The translations under genes and the position numbers were made by a program. From NCBI RefSeq assembly GCF_030915445.1, contig NZ_CP133264.1, positions 3,629,208 to 3,693,207 on the forward strand: a DNA stretch of 64,000 nucleotides, written 5' to 3'. The notes under the pieces are model-generated. The model was not told the DNA's origin, did no database searches, and was given only the letters and a program-made list of their open reading frames with translations. Source of the DNA: Clostridium sp. OS1-26 (GTDB lineage: Bacteria; Bacillota; Clostridia; Clostridiales; Clostridiaceae). Positions 1 through 8,150 of this stretch are shown piece after piece; the stretch's first letter is position 1, and every line of letters begins with the position of its first letter.

Positions 1-201
1 TTGAGTCGATTTGCTCAAATAGTATCAAAATGAAATTAATTTATATATTTTTATCTAATTGAGACTAAATGTATTTTCAAATTGATAAAATTCACGAGTT
101 TTAATACAGATATCAAGGATTGAGATACTGGCATGTAAATTGCTTTATAAATAAATGTAGTTTTGAAATAAATTTTAATATTAAAGCCTAAACCCTAAAA
201 T

Positions 202-242
202 AAAAATACTTAAGAGCAGCCCTTCTGCACTTGAGTATTTTT
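202..242 (+). terminator. Rho-independent terminator of an upstream gene
   Basis: AAAAATACTTAAG at 202-214 pairs with CTTGAGTATTTTT at 230-242 (one G-U), with a 15-nt loop. Since the stem ends in a T run it would stop transcription entering from the left edge. I see no gene in 1-358; the rest is AT-rich leader of the ferredoxin gene. Confidence 0.7.
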
Positions 243-358
243 AAATGAAAATTATATAAGAAAACAGAGATATTAAACTCAACACTTGTTATGTATGATT
301 ATGATATGGACTAGCTGATTTGGAGGCGTAAAACAAAAAAATAAGGGGGAATTAGAAA

Positions 359-742
359 ATGAAAAAATTAGTTGTTACTGATAGTTCTTTATGTATGGCT
401 TGTTTAACATGTGAAACGGATTGTTCTGAAGCATTTTACAAAACTTATGGTAGTCCATGCATTAAAATTGATCAGAAGAAAGATAGTTCTGTAAATGTAA
501 AAGTGTGTAATCAATGTGGCTTATGTGCTATGAAATGTCCTGAAGGAGCTATTAAACAAAATGCTAAAGGAATATACATGATAGATAAAAAAGCATGTAC
601 TGGTTGTCTTAAATGTGTTGAAGTATGTCCAAAAGATATCGTAGTAAAAGCGGAAGACAAGCCTAATCCAACTAAGTGTATCGCATGTGGTATATGTGTT
701 AAAGCTTGTCCGATGGGAATTCTTGAAGTTCAGGAAAAATAG
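359..742 (+). CDS. 4Fe-4S ferredoxin-type protein with four Cys clusters
   Basis: 127-residue iron-sulfur electron carrier, cytoplasmic. Four cysteine clusters are visible: an N-terminal CxxCxxCxxxC-like group (residues 12-22), then CxxCxxCxxxCP groups at about 50-60, 79-89 and 106-116. This resembles the HycB/CooF-type small iron-sulfur subunits that bind three to four 4Fe-4S clusters and pass electrons between redox enzymes. A strong ribosome site (AAGGGGGA, 343-350) precedes the ATG. The redox partner is not in the window; the next genes (His-rich protein, ECF S-component, methyltransferase) follow on the same strand after a 100-bp gap, so a shared metal or cofactor role is possible but unproven. 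Confidence 0.9.
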   Translation: MKKLVVTDSSLCMACLTCETDCSEAFYKTYGSPCIKIDQKKDSSVNVKVCNQCGLCAMKCPEGAIKQNAKGIYMIDKKACTGCLKCVEVCPKDIVVKAEDKPNPTKCIACGICVKACPMGILEVQEK

Positions 743-843
743 ATTAATAGAAAAGCAAAAATAAACTTAAATAATTACTGAATATGTCCTCTATGGACTA
801 TTTGGTTTTACAATTAAAAAAAATAGAGAGATGAGGGATATTT

Positions 844-1170
844 ATGATTTACAATGAAAAAAATGAATACAAATATCATCATGGCAATGATGGACACTCA
901 CACGAACATACTCATGGCGGACATAGTCATGCTCATGAAGTATCAGCTGATTGTGATTGTAAATTAAATTTGAATAAGGAAGAAGAAACCCTAAAGGTTT
1001 TATTAGTACATTGGGTTGAACATAATGAATCTCATGAAGAGGGATTTAAAGAGTGGGTCGAAAAAGCAAAATTAATGGGAAAATTACAAACTGCAGAATT
1101 TATACAAAAAGCTGTAGGATTTATGGAAGAGGCAGATGAAATGCTTAGGAAAGCAAAGGAAAATATGTAG
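844..1170 (+). CDS. Small histidine-rich, probably metal-binding protein
   Basis: 108 residues. Residues 12-32 are an HxH-type histidine run (HGNDGHSHEHTHGGHSHAHE), followed by CDC at about 37-39 and a helical, charged C-terminal half. Such small His-rich proteins often sit beside cobalt, nickel or zinc uptake genes and may buffer or deliver the metal. The ribosome site is AGATGAGGG just upstream. The following gene encodes an ECF transporter S-component, which fits a metal or cofactor uptake role. Function is inferred from composition and neighbourhood only. Confidence 0.75.
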   Translation: MIYNEKNEYKYHHGNDGHSHEHTHGGHSHAHEVSADCDCKLNLNKEEETLKVLLVHWVEHNESHEEGFKEWVEKAKLMGKLQTAEFIQKAVGFMEEADEMLRKAKENM

Positions 1171-1183
1171 CATAATAAATAAT

Positions 1184-1210
1184 AACCCACAAATAAGCAG
1201 TTTGTAGGTT
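1184..1210 (+). terminator. Hairpin after the His-rich gene
   Basis: AACCCACAAA (1184-1193) pairs with TTTGTAGGTT (1201-1210) with one mismatch and a 7-nt loop. It has no clear T run, so it may be a weak terminator or processing hairpin before the ECF gene. Confidence 0.4.
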
Positions 1211-1287
1211 AGAAATGTGTCCTTTTGAGTATTATTTGTTGAATAACAAAGTGAGTATAAAATGGCTAAAAGAAAGGGGTATTTTTT

Positions 1288-1818
1288 ATGGGAAAAATAT
1301 CAGTAAGGGAAATCGTATTGTCAGGTCTATTTATCGCTTTAGGCATTATTTTGCCAATGGTATTTCATGTGTTTGGGTCAGGCCCAACATTTTTACCTAT
1401 GCATATACCTGTTTTAATTGCAGGCTTTGTAGTTAGTGCACCCTTTGCAATTGCAGTAGGTGCAATTACTCCAATTTTAAGTTCTCTTCTCACAGGTATG
1501 CCTCCTGTGTTTCCGGTTTTGCCCTTTATGATATTTGAATTGGCTACATATGGCGGGATAGCAAGTCTTCTCTATAGAAAATTAAATCTTAATGTGTATG
1601 TGTCTCTTGTCTACAGTATGATAGCAGGCAGAATTGCATCCTCTATTGTTGTATGGGTACTTGCTACTTTCTTTATGGCAAAGCTGCCTAATCCTATTGT
1701 TTTCATAACAGGGGCCATTGCTCAAGGTATTCCTGGCATAATTATACAAATAATATTTATTCCTGCTATTATTCTTTCATTAAACAAAAGTAGATTAATT
1801 GCGAGAGAAGGTAATTAA
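1288..1818 (+). CDS. ECF transporter S-component (substrate-binding membrane subunit)
   Basis: 176 residues, five to six hydrophobic segments (about 8-28, 36-60, 68-90, 105-128, 135-165). It has the compact all-membrane architecture of energy-coupling-factor S-components, which bind a vitamin or metal and use a shared EcfT/EcfA motor encoded elsewhere. The N-terminal block with PxxFHxFGSGPxFLPMHIPVL is characteristic of one ECF S subfamily of unassigned substrate. The ribosome site AAAGGGG lies 10 nt upstream. The gene ends directly at the ATG of the methyltransferase, so the two are translationally linked. Substrate cannot be read from sequence; the upstream His-rich protein makes a metal or metal cofactor plausible. 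Confidence 0.85.
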   Translation: MGKISVREIVLSGLFIALGIILPMVFHVFGSGPTFLPMHIPVLIAGFVVSAPFAIAVGAITPILSSLLTGMPPVFPVLPFMIFELATYGGIASLLYRKLNLNVYVSLVYSMIAGRIASSIVVWVLATFFMAKLPNPIVFITGAIAQGIPGIIIQIIFIPAIILSLNKSRLIAREGN

Positions 1819-2406
1819 ATGATGCAAAAAGAATTTTTTAATTCAATGGCGTATAAATGGGATACAGTTTGTAAACATGATACTGAAAAAATTATATATA
1901 TTTTAAATTTGTTAGGTATCAAAGAAGGTTCAAAATTAATTGACGTTGGTACGGGTACTGGAGTTTTAATTCCTTATCTTTCTAAGTATGTAGGTAAGGA
2001 CGGCAAAGTTATAGCAGTTGATATTGCTGATAAAATGCTGGAAGTAGCGCAAAGTAAATATAAATTTGAAAATGTTTCATTTGTATGTGATGACATTTTA
2101 AAAGCGGATTTACCAAAAGAGAGTTTTGATTATATTATATGTTACTCTGCTTTTCCACACTTTGAAGATAAGTTGACAATGATTAAGACCATAAGCAGAC
2201 TTTTAAAAACTGGAGGTAAGTTTATTATATGCCATTCCCAAAGCAGAAAAGTAATAAATAACCTTCATAAGAATGTGTCAGAAGCAGTGGCGGAAGATAA
2301 TCTGCCGGATATAGAGACAATAAAAAGTTACTTTCAACAGGTTGGGATAACAACAATCAACCAAATTGATAACAATGAAATGTTTGTTATCATTGGACAA
2401 AGATAA
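1819..2406 (+). CDS. Class I SAM-dependent methyltransferase
   Basis: 195 residues. Residues about 40-46 carry the glycine-rich SAM loop (DVGTGTGVL), with the acidic ribose-binding residue in VDIADKM (about 66-72) and a later DYIICYSAFPHF strand. This is a UbiE/Methyltransf_11-type small-molecule methylase, cytoplasmic. Its start codon directly follows the stop of the ECF S-component, so they form one operon, and the methylase may act on the imported compound or on a chelator of it. Substrate unknown. Confidence 0.85.
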   Translation: MMQKEFFNSMAYKWDTVCKHDTEKIIYILNLLGIKEGSKLIDVGTGTGVLIPYLSKYVGKDGKVIAVDIADKMLEVAQSKYKFENVSFVCDDILKADLPKESFDYIICYSAFPHFEDKLTMIKTISRLLKTGGKFIICHSQSRKVINNLHKNVSEAVAEDNLPDIETIKSYFQQVGITTINQIDNNEMFVIIGQR

Positions 2407-2429
2407 GTATAACAGAGTAATATAATAAA

Positions 2430-2452
2430 CCAGGTAGTACATGACTACCTGG
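2430..2452. terminator. Bidirectional terminator between convergent genes
   Basis: CCAGGTAGT (2430-2438) and ACTACCTGG (2444-2452) form a perfect 9-bp stem with a 5-nt loop, placed between the stops of the methyltransferase and the leftward 2464-2790 gene. Confidence 0.85.
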
Positions 2453-2463
2453 CAAAAGTTTTA

Positions 2464-2790
2464 CTAGATTACTGTGCAAAGAGGACTTCTTACTAATACT
2501 AATCTTTCCCTAGCATTTTCTATTTCAAAAACTATAAAAGCTTCGTCATCAACTATAAAGGTGCATTGAAGTTCTACAGTTGTTCCAGCTACAGCAGTAG
2601 GAACAGCATTTAATATAGGACAAACAGGTACTCCTGCAGCTCTTAGTGCAGCAAATTGAGCAGCTGTAATTTCTATAACAATAACACGTTCAATTGGTGT
2701 TTCTAGTTCTACAAGTAGAAAGAAACGTGTGCCAATCTGAACTATACATTGTGCACCTAGGGTAACAGCTGGGTTATGATTACATGACAT
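2464..2790 (-). CDS. Conserved hypothetical protein, beta-rich, five cysteines
   Basis: 108 residues, not recognised. Composition is rich in Val, Ile, Thr and Ala with cysteines at about 3, 15, 57, 75 and 105. Runs such as ERVIVIEITAAQFAALRAAG suggest alternating beta strands and one helix. There is no signal peptide or membrane segment. It has an AAAGGAG site upstream and its own terminator. Small cysteine-bearing proteins of this kind are often spore or coat proteins in clostridia, but nothing here proves that. Confidence 0.7.
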   Translation of the reverse strand: MSCNHNPAVTLGAQCIVQIGTRFFLLVELETPIERVIVIEITAAQFAALRAAGVPVCPILNAVPTAVAGTTVELQCTFIVDDEAFIVFEIENARERLVLVRSPLCTVI

Positions 2791-3120
2791 AGTATATTTC
2801 TCCTTTGTAATTATTTTTTATTATTGAATCAAATCAGTATATATTATACTTATTCAATTTTCAGTTAACTGATTCTCATCGCTATATACTATGGAGAATA
2901 TGAAGAAGTGTTACTAAAAGCATAAATTCTATTATGAAAAAACTTTTGTTGAGGAACCTTATATAGACATACAACTTTTTGCAGGTGTTCATATTAAAAA
3001 TAGCTCCAATTTGTAGCTTTTATTAGTATATTTAAAATTATTTGTAAAAAGTATTATAAGAATATGGTAATATAAAAAATGATATGATATAATAAATAAT
3101 GTAATAAAAGGAAAATTTAA
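2791..3120. other. Intergenic AT-rich stretch
   Basis: No open frame with a ribosome site on either strand. It holds the leader and promoter of the leftward 2464-2790 gene and the promoter region of the cobalamin riboswitch to the right. Confidence 0.5.
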
Positions 3121-3285
3121 TATAAAGTTTTAGGTACTTTTATAATGTTTAAAAGGGAAAGTGGTGAAAATCCACTGCAGCCCCCGCTACTGTATACGGA
3201 GACGAATTCTATATCCACTGGATTTATCTGGGAAGGAAGAAGGAGAATGACCCGTGAGTCAGGAGACCTGCCTTTTACTTTTAAT
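3121..3285 (+). promoter_or_regulatory. Cobalamin (B12) riboswitch, apparently orphan
   Basis: All family landmarks are present in order: AAAAGGGAA (3151), GGTGAAAATCC (3163), the CCCCCGCTACTGTA block (3181), and the B12 box AGTCAGGAGACCTGCC at 3257-3272. It senses adenosylcobalamin and normally represses cobalamin synthesis or transport genes by terminating transcription or hiding the ribosome site. Here it is followed only by a strong ribosome site, a 13-codon frame and a terminator (3388-3420). The next gene rightwards is opposite in strand. Confidence 0.95.
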
Positions 3286-3309
3286 TGCAATCTTTCGGAG
3301 GGAAAGAAA

Positions 3310-3351
3310 ATGCATAGTGATTATGTTATATTTATAATGCTATTATTTTGA
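3310..3351 (+). CDS. 13-residue hydrophobic frame behind the riboswitch
   Basis: ATG after GGAGGGAAAGAAA, an excellent ribosome site, then 13 codons ending in a hydrophobic run (MHSDYVIFIMLLF) and TGA. It is either the truncated start of a lost cobalamin-regulated membrane transporter gene or a genuine micro-peptide. A longer in-frame reading from 3145 runs through the riboswitch and is not credible. Confidence 0.4.
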   Translation: MHSDYVIFIMLLF

Positions 3352-3387
3352 ATATAACGTCGTATGTGTTTTTATAACTTGTTTATT

Positions 3388-3420
3388 AGGAACTTCGTAA
3401 GAAGTTCCTTTTATTTTTAT
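3388..3420 (+). terminator. Terminator downstream of the cobalamin riboswitch
   Basis: AGGAACTT (3388-3395) pairs with AAGTTCCT (3402-3409), then a T-rich tail. It ends any transcript from the riboswitch about 115 nt past the B12 box. Confidence 0.85.
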
Positions 3421-3460
3421 ACAATGGTGTTAATTTAAATATATTTAATCCTTTATTTTT

Positions 3461-3490
3461 GCACTTGCTTTTAAGTAAGTGCTATTTTTT
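3461..3490. terminator. Terminator at the end of the leftward 3490-4362 gene
   Basis: GCACTTGC (3461-3468) pairs with GTAAGTGC (3475-3482), T/A runs both sides; works for both strands between convergent units. Confidence 0.75.
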
Positions 3491-4362
3491 TACAGCATAA
3501 AATACATTGGAAACAAGGGGTATGGAAATCTCCACCGTTGTATACATTTATCTACGTCTATGGTTATAGGCTTCCATTCGTTATTACTATCTTTAATAAA
3601 CTGATGAATTTCTATATCAGTTCCATTCGTAAGCTGAAAGAATTGAAATTTATATTCATGTCCATCATTACCAGCCATATATATATTTTTAATGTAGCCC
3701 TTTTGTTCAGTTGGATATCTTTTTTTAAGAAGCTTACACCAGCCTCCATAAACTATATCTACGTAAAATTCTGCATTATGTCTCCATCCGTGATAAGCCG
3801 CACATAGAAAATCTTCGCTCCTTAAATCTATATCAGAAATTTTATATTTTCCATTTTCCTTTTCTATATATACAAACCCATAATAATATGCAAAACTTGT
3901 ATTACCTTTTATAGATGGCTCTATTGTTTCTATTTCAATAAAATATTTGTAAGTTCCATTTGGAGTAGTTTCATCAGTTACATTATTAAGCTTAATTAAG
4001 TTAATGTGTCCTATATCTTTGAAGAAATTTAAATAAGTTTTATAATCTACATTACTTTGATATTTTGAAGTAAAAAAGTTGTATGAAATGGGATATGGGA
4101 TTTTGACAAGTCCAATTGTACCGCAGCCTCCTGTCGATATATTTTCTGCCTCTCTTAATATGCTAAAATAATTTATGATAGTATCTTCAGGGGAAGTAAA
4201 TAGCCAATCAGGCAAAATAATTTTATTATAGTCTTCATTTGAATACTTATCAAAAAAATCAAAATTAAAATTTTTATTATTTAAAGCTGGCAGCGGTGAA
4301 GGCCTGAAATATTTTTCATTAAAATTAGCTTCACTAAATCTAGTACTTGTTGCATAGTTCAA
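3490..4362 (-). CDS. Hypothetical protein, possible NTF2-like fold
   Basis: 290 residues, not recognised. There is no signal peptide or membrane segment. The central part (about 58-180: an N-terminal helix EDTIINYFSILREAE, then strands YKYFIEIETIE and FVYIEKENGKYKISDIDL) resembles the helix-plus-curved-sheet layout of NTF2-like domains, but this is only pattern reading. The C-terminal third contains many aromatic residues. It is a single-gene unit with its own terminator. Confidence 0.7.
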   Translation of the reverse strand: MNYATSTRFSEANFNEKYFRPSPLPALNNKNFNFDFFDKYSNEDYNKIILPDWLFTSPEDTIINYFSILREAENISTGGCGTIGLVKIPYPISYNFFTSKYQSNVDYKTYLNFFKDIGHINLIKLNNVTDETTPNGTYKYFIEIETIEPSIKGNTSFAYYYGFVYIEKENGKYKISDIDLRSEDFLCAAYHGWRHNAEFYVDIVYGGWCKLLKKRYPTEQKGYIKNIYMAGNDGHEYKFQFFQLTNGTDIEIHQFIKDSNNEWKPITIDVDKCIQRWRFPYPLFPMYFML

Positions 4363-4583
4363 TGTATATACACTCCATATTAATACTAATCAATAATATT
4401 ATATTCCACTTTAAAAAATTTTCTACTATGATAGAACTATAAGTGGATTTTTAATCATTAATATACTTATGGTTCTTTTTATTTTGTTGAATATAGGTTA
4501 TAATTACTCGGAGAAAGAGTGTTTAGAAAAGCAGTACTAATGTAAAAACTAAATATATGAACTTAAAGTTAGGAGAAGTTTTT

Positions 4584-4760
4584 ATGAGAGATATAGTTTC
4601 AATAATAATAAATGTTGTGGTTATGGCTTTTATAGTCTATGGCTTTGTAATTACAGGTGGCAAATTGAGCACTTTTGGTATAATAATCAATACTGCAGCT
4701 ATAATAGCTGTAATAGCTAGTACATATATAAATATTAAAAATCTTAAGAAAAGAATTTAA
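4584..4760 (+). CDS. Small membrane protein, two transmembrane helices
   Basis: 58 residues from the ATG at 4584, chosen because AGGAGAAG sits 8-9 nt upstream; the longer reading from 4557 lacks a site. Two hydrophobic helices (about 4-24 and 30-48) and a Lys/Arg-rich tail (KNLKKRI), so a double-spanning inner membrane protein. The next gene follows after 15 bp behind AAAGGAG, probably co-transcribed. Function unknown. Confidence 0.7.
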   Translation: MRDIVSIIINVVVMAFIVYGFVITGGKLSTFGIIINTAAIIAVIASTYINIKNLKKRI

Positions 4761-4775
4761 AGGAGTACATTAAAA

Positions 4776-5009
4776 ATGAGAGCAAGTTACAAAAATCCAA
4801 AGGAATTGGCAAGTAAATTGAGAGACTTAGTTGATACATATCTTGAGGGATTACTAAGCTATGAGGAACTAGAGAAGACAGTTGTAGCTATAATAAATGC
4901 TAATGGAGATAGGGTCTATAAAAATGGATTTATGCCAACAAGGTTATCTGGAGTTCTAGGTCCTGAAAGAGTGGATATTATAAATAAGATAGCAGAAACA
5001 ATAAAATAA
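4776..5009 (+). CDS. TIGR04540-type small clostridial protein
   Basis: 77 residues, soluble. The sequence pattern (NPKELASKLRDLVDTYLEG, an ANGDRVYKNG block and a GPERVDIINKI end) matches my memory of the clostridial TIGR04540 family, whose function is not known. AAAGGAGTAC upstream fixes the start. It shares a unit with the membrane protein before it and ends at a clear terminator. Confidence 0.75.
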   Translation: MRASYKNPKELASKLRDLVDTYLEGLLSYEELEKTVVAIINANGDRVYKNGFMPTRLSGVLGPERVDIINKIAETIK

Positions 5010-5049
5010 ATCATATATTATAAAATTATATTGAAGAATGTTTAAGGTA

Positions 5050-5098
5050 AAAAGTCCAGTGGTTGATTCAAATCAATTACTGGGCTTTTCATATTTTT
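5050..5098 (+). terminator. Terminator after the TIGR04540-type gene
   Basis: AAAAGTCCAGT (5050-5060) pairs with ACTGGGCTTTT (5079-5089) with inner pairing TTGATT/AATCAA, then a T-rich tail. Confidence 0.85.
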
Positions 5099-5247
5099 GT
5101 TTTGATGAAAAAGTAAAGATAGGATATAATATGCATATATTGCACTAATTTGTTAGTGGTTTTATTATCACCTTTATAACGGAGCAATATAATGCGCCTA
5201 ATGTAATTTTAGGATTTGAATAATATTTTTAGGAAAGGAAGATTATA

Positions 5248-5736
5248 ATGAACATTACAATTAGACAAGCGTCTATAGAAGATGTAGATGAAGTAACAAA
5301 AGTAGAAGCAAGTTGTTTTCCAGAGGCAGAAGCGGCTACAAAGAAATCCTTAGAGCAACGTATTAATACATTTCCAGAAAGTTTTTTTGTAGCAGAAACA
5401 GATGGCAAAGTAATTGGATTTATCAATGGTTGCATTATCAATGGAACTGTTATATATGATGAACTCTACAAAGATTCAACATTACACATTCCAGATGGAG
5501 ACTATCAGACTATTTTTGGACTTGATGTAATACCTGAATATCGTAACAAAGGGATTGCAGCGCAATTAATGAATTATATGATAGAAGTATCAAAAGCAGC
5601 AGGTCGTAAAGGTGTTATTCTGACTTGCAAAGAAAGACTTATCCATTATTACGAAAAGTTTGGATACGTAAATAAAGGCATATCTGAATCAGTACACGGC
5701 GGTGCTAAGTGGTATGATATGATTTTAGAGTTTTAA
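5248..5736 (+). CDS. GNAT family N-acetyltransferase
   Basis: 162 residues. It moves an acetyl group from acetyl-CoA to an amine. The acetyl-CoA loop is seen as LDVIPEYRNKGIAAQLM (about 91-107, with RNKGIA as the Q/RxxGxG/A motif) and a later CKERLIHYYEKFGYV segment (motif B). The early VEASCFPEAEAAT block is typical of the arylalkylamine-type GNAT subgroup. Strong AGGAAAGGAAG site. It is a single gene just left of the tRNA used as integration site. Substrate unknown. Confidence 0.9.
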   Translation: MNITIRQASIEDVDEVTKVEASCFPEAEAATKKSLEQRINTFPESFFVAETDGKVIGFINGCIINGTVIYDELYKDSTLHIPDGDYQTIFGLDVIPEYRNKGIAAQLMNYMIEVSKAAGRKGVILTCKERLIHYYEKFGYVNKGISESVHGGAKWYDMILEF

Positions 5737-5919
5737 ACTCATTAAAAAGTATTTATGTAACAAAGAACTATGAATAATGATAATAAGTCAAATATTCAGA
5801 TCGAGTAGTTATAACATTTTTAAATACATTAAATTCAGAGTATTTAAATAAACTATTAGACAAAAATAGTAAGAATTGTTATTATAATAGCGTAAAAGTT
5901 GTATTAATTACATTTACAA

Positions 5920-5994
5920 GGCTCCTTGGTCAAGTGGTTAAGACGCCACCCTCTCACGGTGGAATCAGGGGTTCGAGTCCCCTAGGAGTCACCA
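5920..5994 (+). tRNA. tRNA-Glu (anticodon CTC)
   Basis: 75 nt with encoded CCA. Acceptor GGCTCCT/AGGAGTC (one G-U), anticodon stem CCACC/GGTGG with loop CTCTCAC giving anticodon CTC at 5953-5955, T-arm AGGGG-TTCGAGT-CCCCT. Its 3' half is the attachment core repeated downstream. Confidence 0.97.
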
Positions 5995-5995
5995 A
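5961..5995 (+). repeat. Attachment core attL (3' half of tRNA-Glu)
   Basis: 35 bp identical to 21763-21797 and related to 51938-51970. Use of the T-arm and 3' end of a tRNA is the classic target of tyrosine integrases, and a broken one starts 100 bp away. Confidence 0.9.
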
Positions 5996-6052
5996 AATGC
6001 TGTAACCTAGTAATATGAAGGGTTATAGCTTTTTTTATTCCTACAAATATTA

Positions 6053-6105
6053 TACACCATTTTGAATTTTACACCATTTTTACACCATTATAAAATTTAC
6101 ACCAT
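6053..6105. repeat. Four TTTACACCAT-type repeats next to attL
   Basis: TACACCAT occurs four times in about 50 bp (near 6054, 6070, 6081, 6098); two more occur at 21646-21660 beside the next att core. Position and repetition fit integrase arm-type binding sites, though the last copy overlaps the integrase stop region. Confidence 0.5.
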
Positions 6106-7274
6106 ATTCAATAGACTTAAGGTATCAATAGCCTTCTCCTTTTCTTTTTTCATTACATGTGTGTAAGTATCAGCAGTAATATCAATACTAGCATGACCTA
6201 ATAATTTAGATATCGTTAATAATGGTCTATCATTTTAAAATTGCAAGGTAGCATAGGTATGTCTTAAGGCATGAAATTTCTTGTGAGCAACGCCACATCT
6301 TTTAAGAAAATATGTCCATGATTTATTTAAATTGCTCGCTTCAATGTATTCACCATTAGCAGCTAGAAAAATTAAGTCTTTATTTTCTTCATTAAAACTG
6401 CTTGTGGCTTTCAGCATATCTAATTTTTTAAGGGCTATAGATTGCTTAATTATTTGTATTAATGATTTAGGCAAAGGAATATCTCTTACAGATGTATAAG
6501 TCTTTGTGTCATCTAAAAATGTTTCTTTATGTTTATTACCTTTATCATCAAACACATAAGTTGTTACCAGAGCTCTTCTTATGTGAATTTCATTATTACT
6601 ATAATCAATGTCGGACTCCTTCAAGCCTAAAATCTCACCTCGTCTCATGCCAGTAGCATAAGAAATTAGGGCTATATATCTTATTTTTGTATCCTCTTTT
6701 TGATTTAATATTTTCTCCATTTCTTCTTTAGAAAATATAGGTAATGCTTTATCTTCTTTTCTTTCATTACTATCTTTAGGAATAATAACTTTCTTTCCAT
6801 CACATGGATTTTTTAAAATATAGCCACAATCTACACAGTAATTTAAGAATTGTTTAAGTAACTTATTGGCATTCTTAATCACATTACTACTTTTACCTTT
6901 TTTAAATAAATCATTATAATATCTTTGTATATCAATAGGTTTAAGCTTATCTAATGCTAGGCATGCAATAGTGGATTTTTCAAAATAGTTTCTATATATG
7001 CCTTCATATTTGGAAAAGAAGCAGGCTTTATTTGCCCCATTTTAACTACTTCAAACAACCAACTTTTCATAGTTGCCCCTAGCCACATGGATTTAGTTTC
7101 AACTATTCCACTATTAATTTTATTTATATACTCTAATTTTTTCTGTTCTGCTTCTTTTTTACTTTTGCCTAAAAACTGTTTTCTAATTCTTTTACCATTT
7201 GCATTTATTCCAACATCATAAGTAATTCTATAATACTCTTTACCATTTATCTTTGTATTTGTTTTTACTGCCAC
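6097..7274 (-). pseudogene. Tyrosine integrase of element 1, inactivated
   Basis: Phage integrase of about 390 residues if repaired. The N-terminal DNA-binding part starts at a GTG (7272-7274). A frameshift lies near 7010, where the frame changes from ...KPASFP to the expected ...YRNYFEKS. The catalytic domain has Arg in TGMRRGEILGL and HxxR in HALRHTYAT. An in-frame TAA at 6235-6237 then cuts it off before LLGHASIDITADTYTHV, which carries the second His and the catalytic Tyr. Two lesions therefore abolish recombinase activity. It lies 100 bp from its att site and a LexA-like box overlaps its promoter. Confidence 0.9.
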
Positions 7275-7292
7275 AATATCACATCTTTTATA

Positions 7293-7306
7293 CGAACTTA
7301 TGTTCT
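7293..7306 (-). promoter_or_regulatory. LexA-like SOS box upstream of integrase
   Basis: CGAACTTATGTTCT matches the Gram-positive LexA pattern CGAAC-N4-GTTCG except for the last base, 19 bp upstream of the integrase start. SOS control of excision genes is common in prophages. Confidence 0.45.
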
Positions 7307-7335
7307 GATAAAAAGTAAAAAAATATAATGCTATC

Positions 7336-7461
7336 TTAAACATGTATATATGAATCACAATTTTTACATTCAATAACTCCATGCAAAGAATCACTAAACA
7401 TAGCTAGTGCTCCATAAGCTTGATTTTGGCAAATAGGACATTTCAATTTTGTATTAATCAA
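7336..7461 (-). pseudogene. Fragment of a small zinc-ribbon protein
   Basis: Leftward frame of about 41 codons with CPICQNQAYGALAMF and CKNCDSYIHV, a two-knuckle zinc ribbon. It starts only at TTG without a ribosome site, so it is either a remnant or a weakly expressed gene adjoining the integrase. Confidence 0.35.
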
Positions 7462-7551
7462 GGTATTGAAATATCGGGAGAAAAGAAAAAAGTAAGGTTT
7501 AGATATAACTTAGAAAGATTATTCAACATATCAAAGAAAGGAGAATAAGAA

Positions 7552-7968
7552 ATGCTAAAAATAAGAATCATTGAGGAACGTACAGGTGAAGTTAAAGACA
7601 TAGAGTGTGTAGGTGATGAAGTAAGGCGTGATGATGATGTAATGTGGATTAAGAAAGCTCCAAAGCAGCTCACAGAATTAACAGGATATATGTTCATTGT
7701 AGAAAGCAGAGAATTTTGGATGTCTAGGATCAGCACTGATCAGATATTATGGCACCTATATTCAGTATTAAGGCAAATAGAAGATGGAAGCAAGTTAAGA
7801 GAACCGGATTTAAAAGGATGGAAAGAGGTAATAGGAAACTTAGGGCTAGGATGGGAAACAACATTAAGTCCTGTATCTAACATAATGGATGGCTTTAATA
7901 AAGAAGATTTTGCAATGCTAAAGAGAGCAGATAGGCAAATGAAATTTGATTTTAATAAAGCAGAATAA
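7552..7968 (+). CDS. Hypothetical phage protein (138 aa)
   Basis: Soluble protein, not recognised. The N-terminal third is beta-rich and charged (KIRIIEERTGEVKDIECVGDEV); the rest is helical with a WHLYSVLRQIEDGSKLREPDLKGW-like stretch. AAAGGAGAATAAG gives a firm start. First rightward gene of element 1, so probably the head of the early or middle phage transcript. It has no surviving copy in element 2, where the position is taken by an HNH-like gene. Confidence 0.65.
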   Translation: MLKIRIIEERTGEVKDIECVGDEVRRDDDVMWIKKAPKQLTELTGYMFIVESREFWMSRISTDQILWHLYSVLRQIEDGSKLREPDLKGWKEVIGNLGLGWETTLSPVSNIMDGFNKEDFAMLKRADRQMKFDFNKAE

Positions 7969-7969
7969 A

Positions 7970-8150
7970 AAACCAGGGGTGAAAAGACCCTGGCATAAAG
8001 GCTATATAAATTGTATCAATATCATAACAACATTTAAAACTGTTTATTGACAGCAAATATTATCAGGAGACACGAATCCAATGATATAACTTTTACAAAA
8101 ATAGAATGTGCAGAATTAAGATTATTATTCTGGTAAATGTAGGTGATTAG
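7970..8150 (+). repeat. Prophage intergenic repeat, copy 1 of 3
   Basis: Nearly identical to 24190-24378 and recognisable at 51548-51735. It begins with a hairpin (CCAGGG/CCCTGG) and continues through TTTATTGACAGCAAATATTA to a conserved block ending in GGTGATTAG before the next gene. Conservation of non-coding sequence implies a promoter or structured leader. Confidence 0.7.

Noticed and set aside
3145..3351. 68-codon open frame across the riboswitch
   Set aside because: It reads through the conserved B12 aptamer; only the last 13 codons have a ribosome site.
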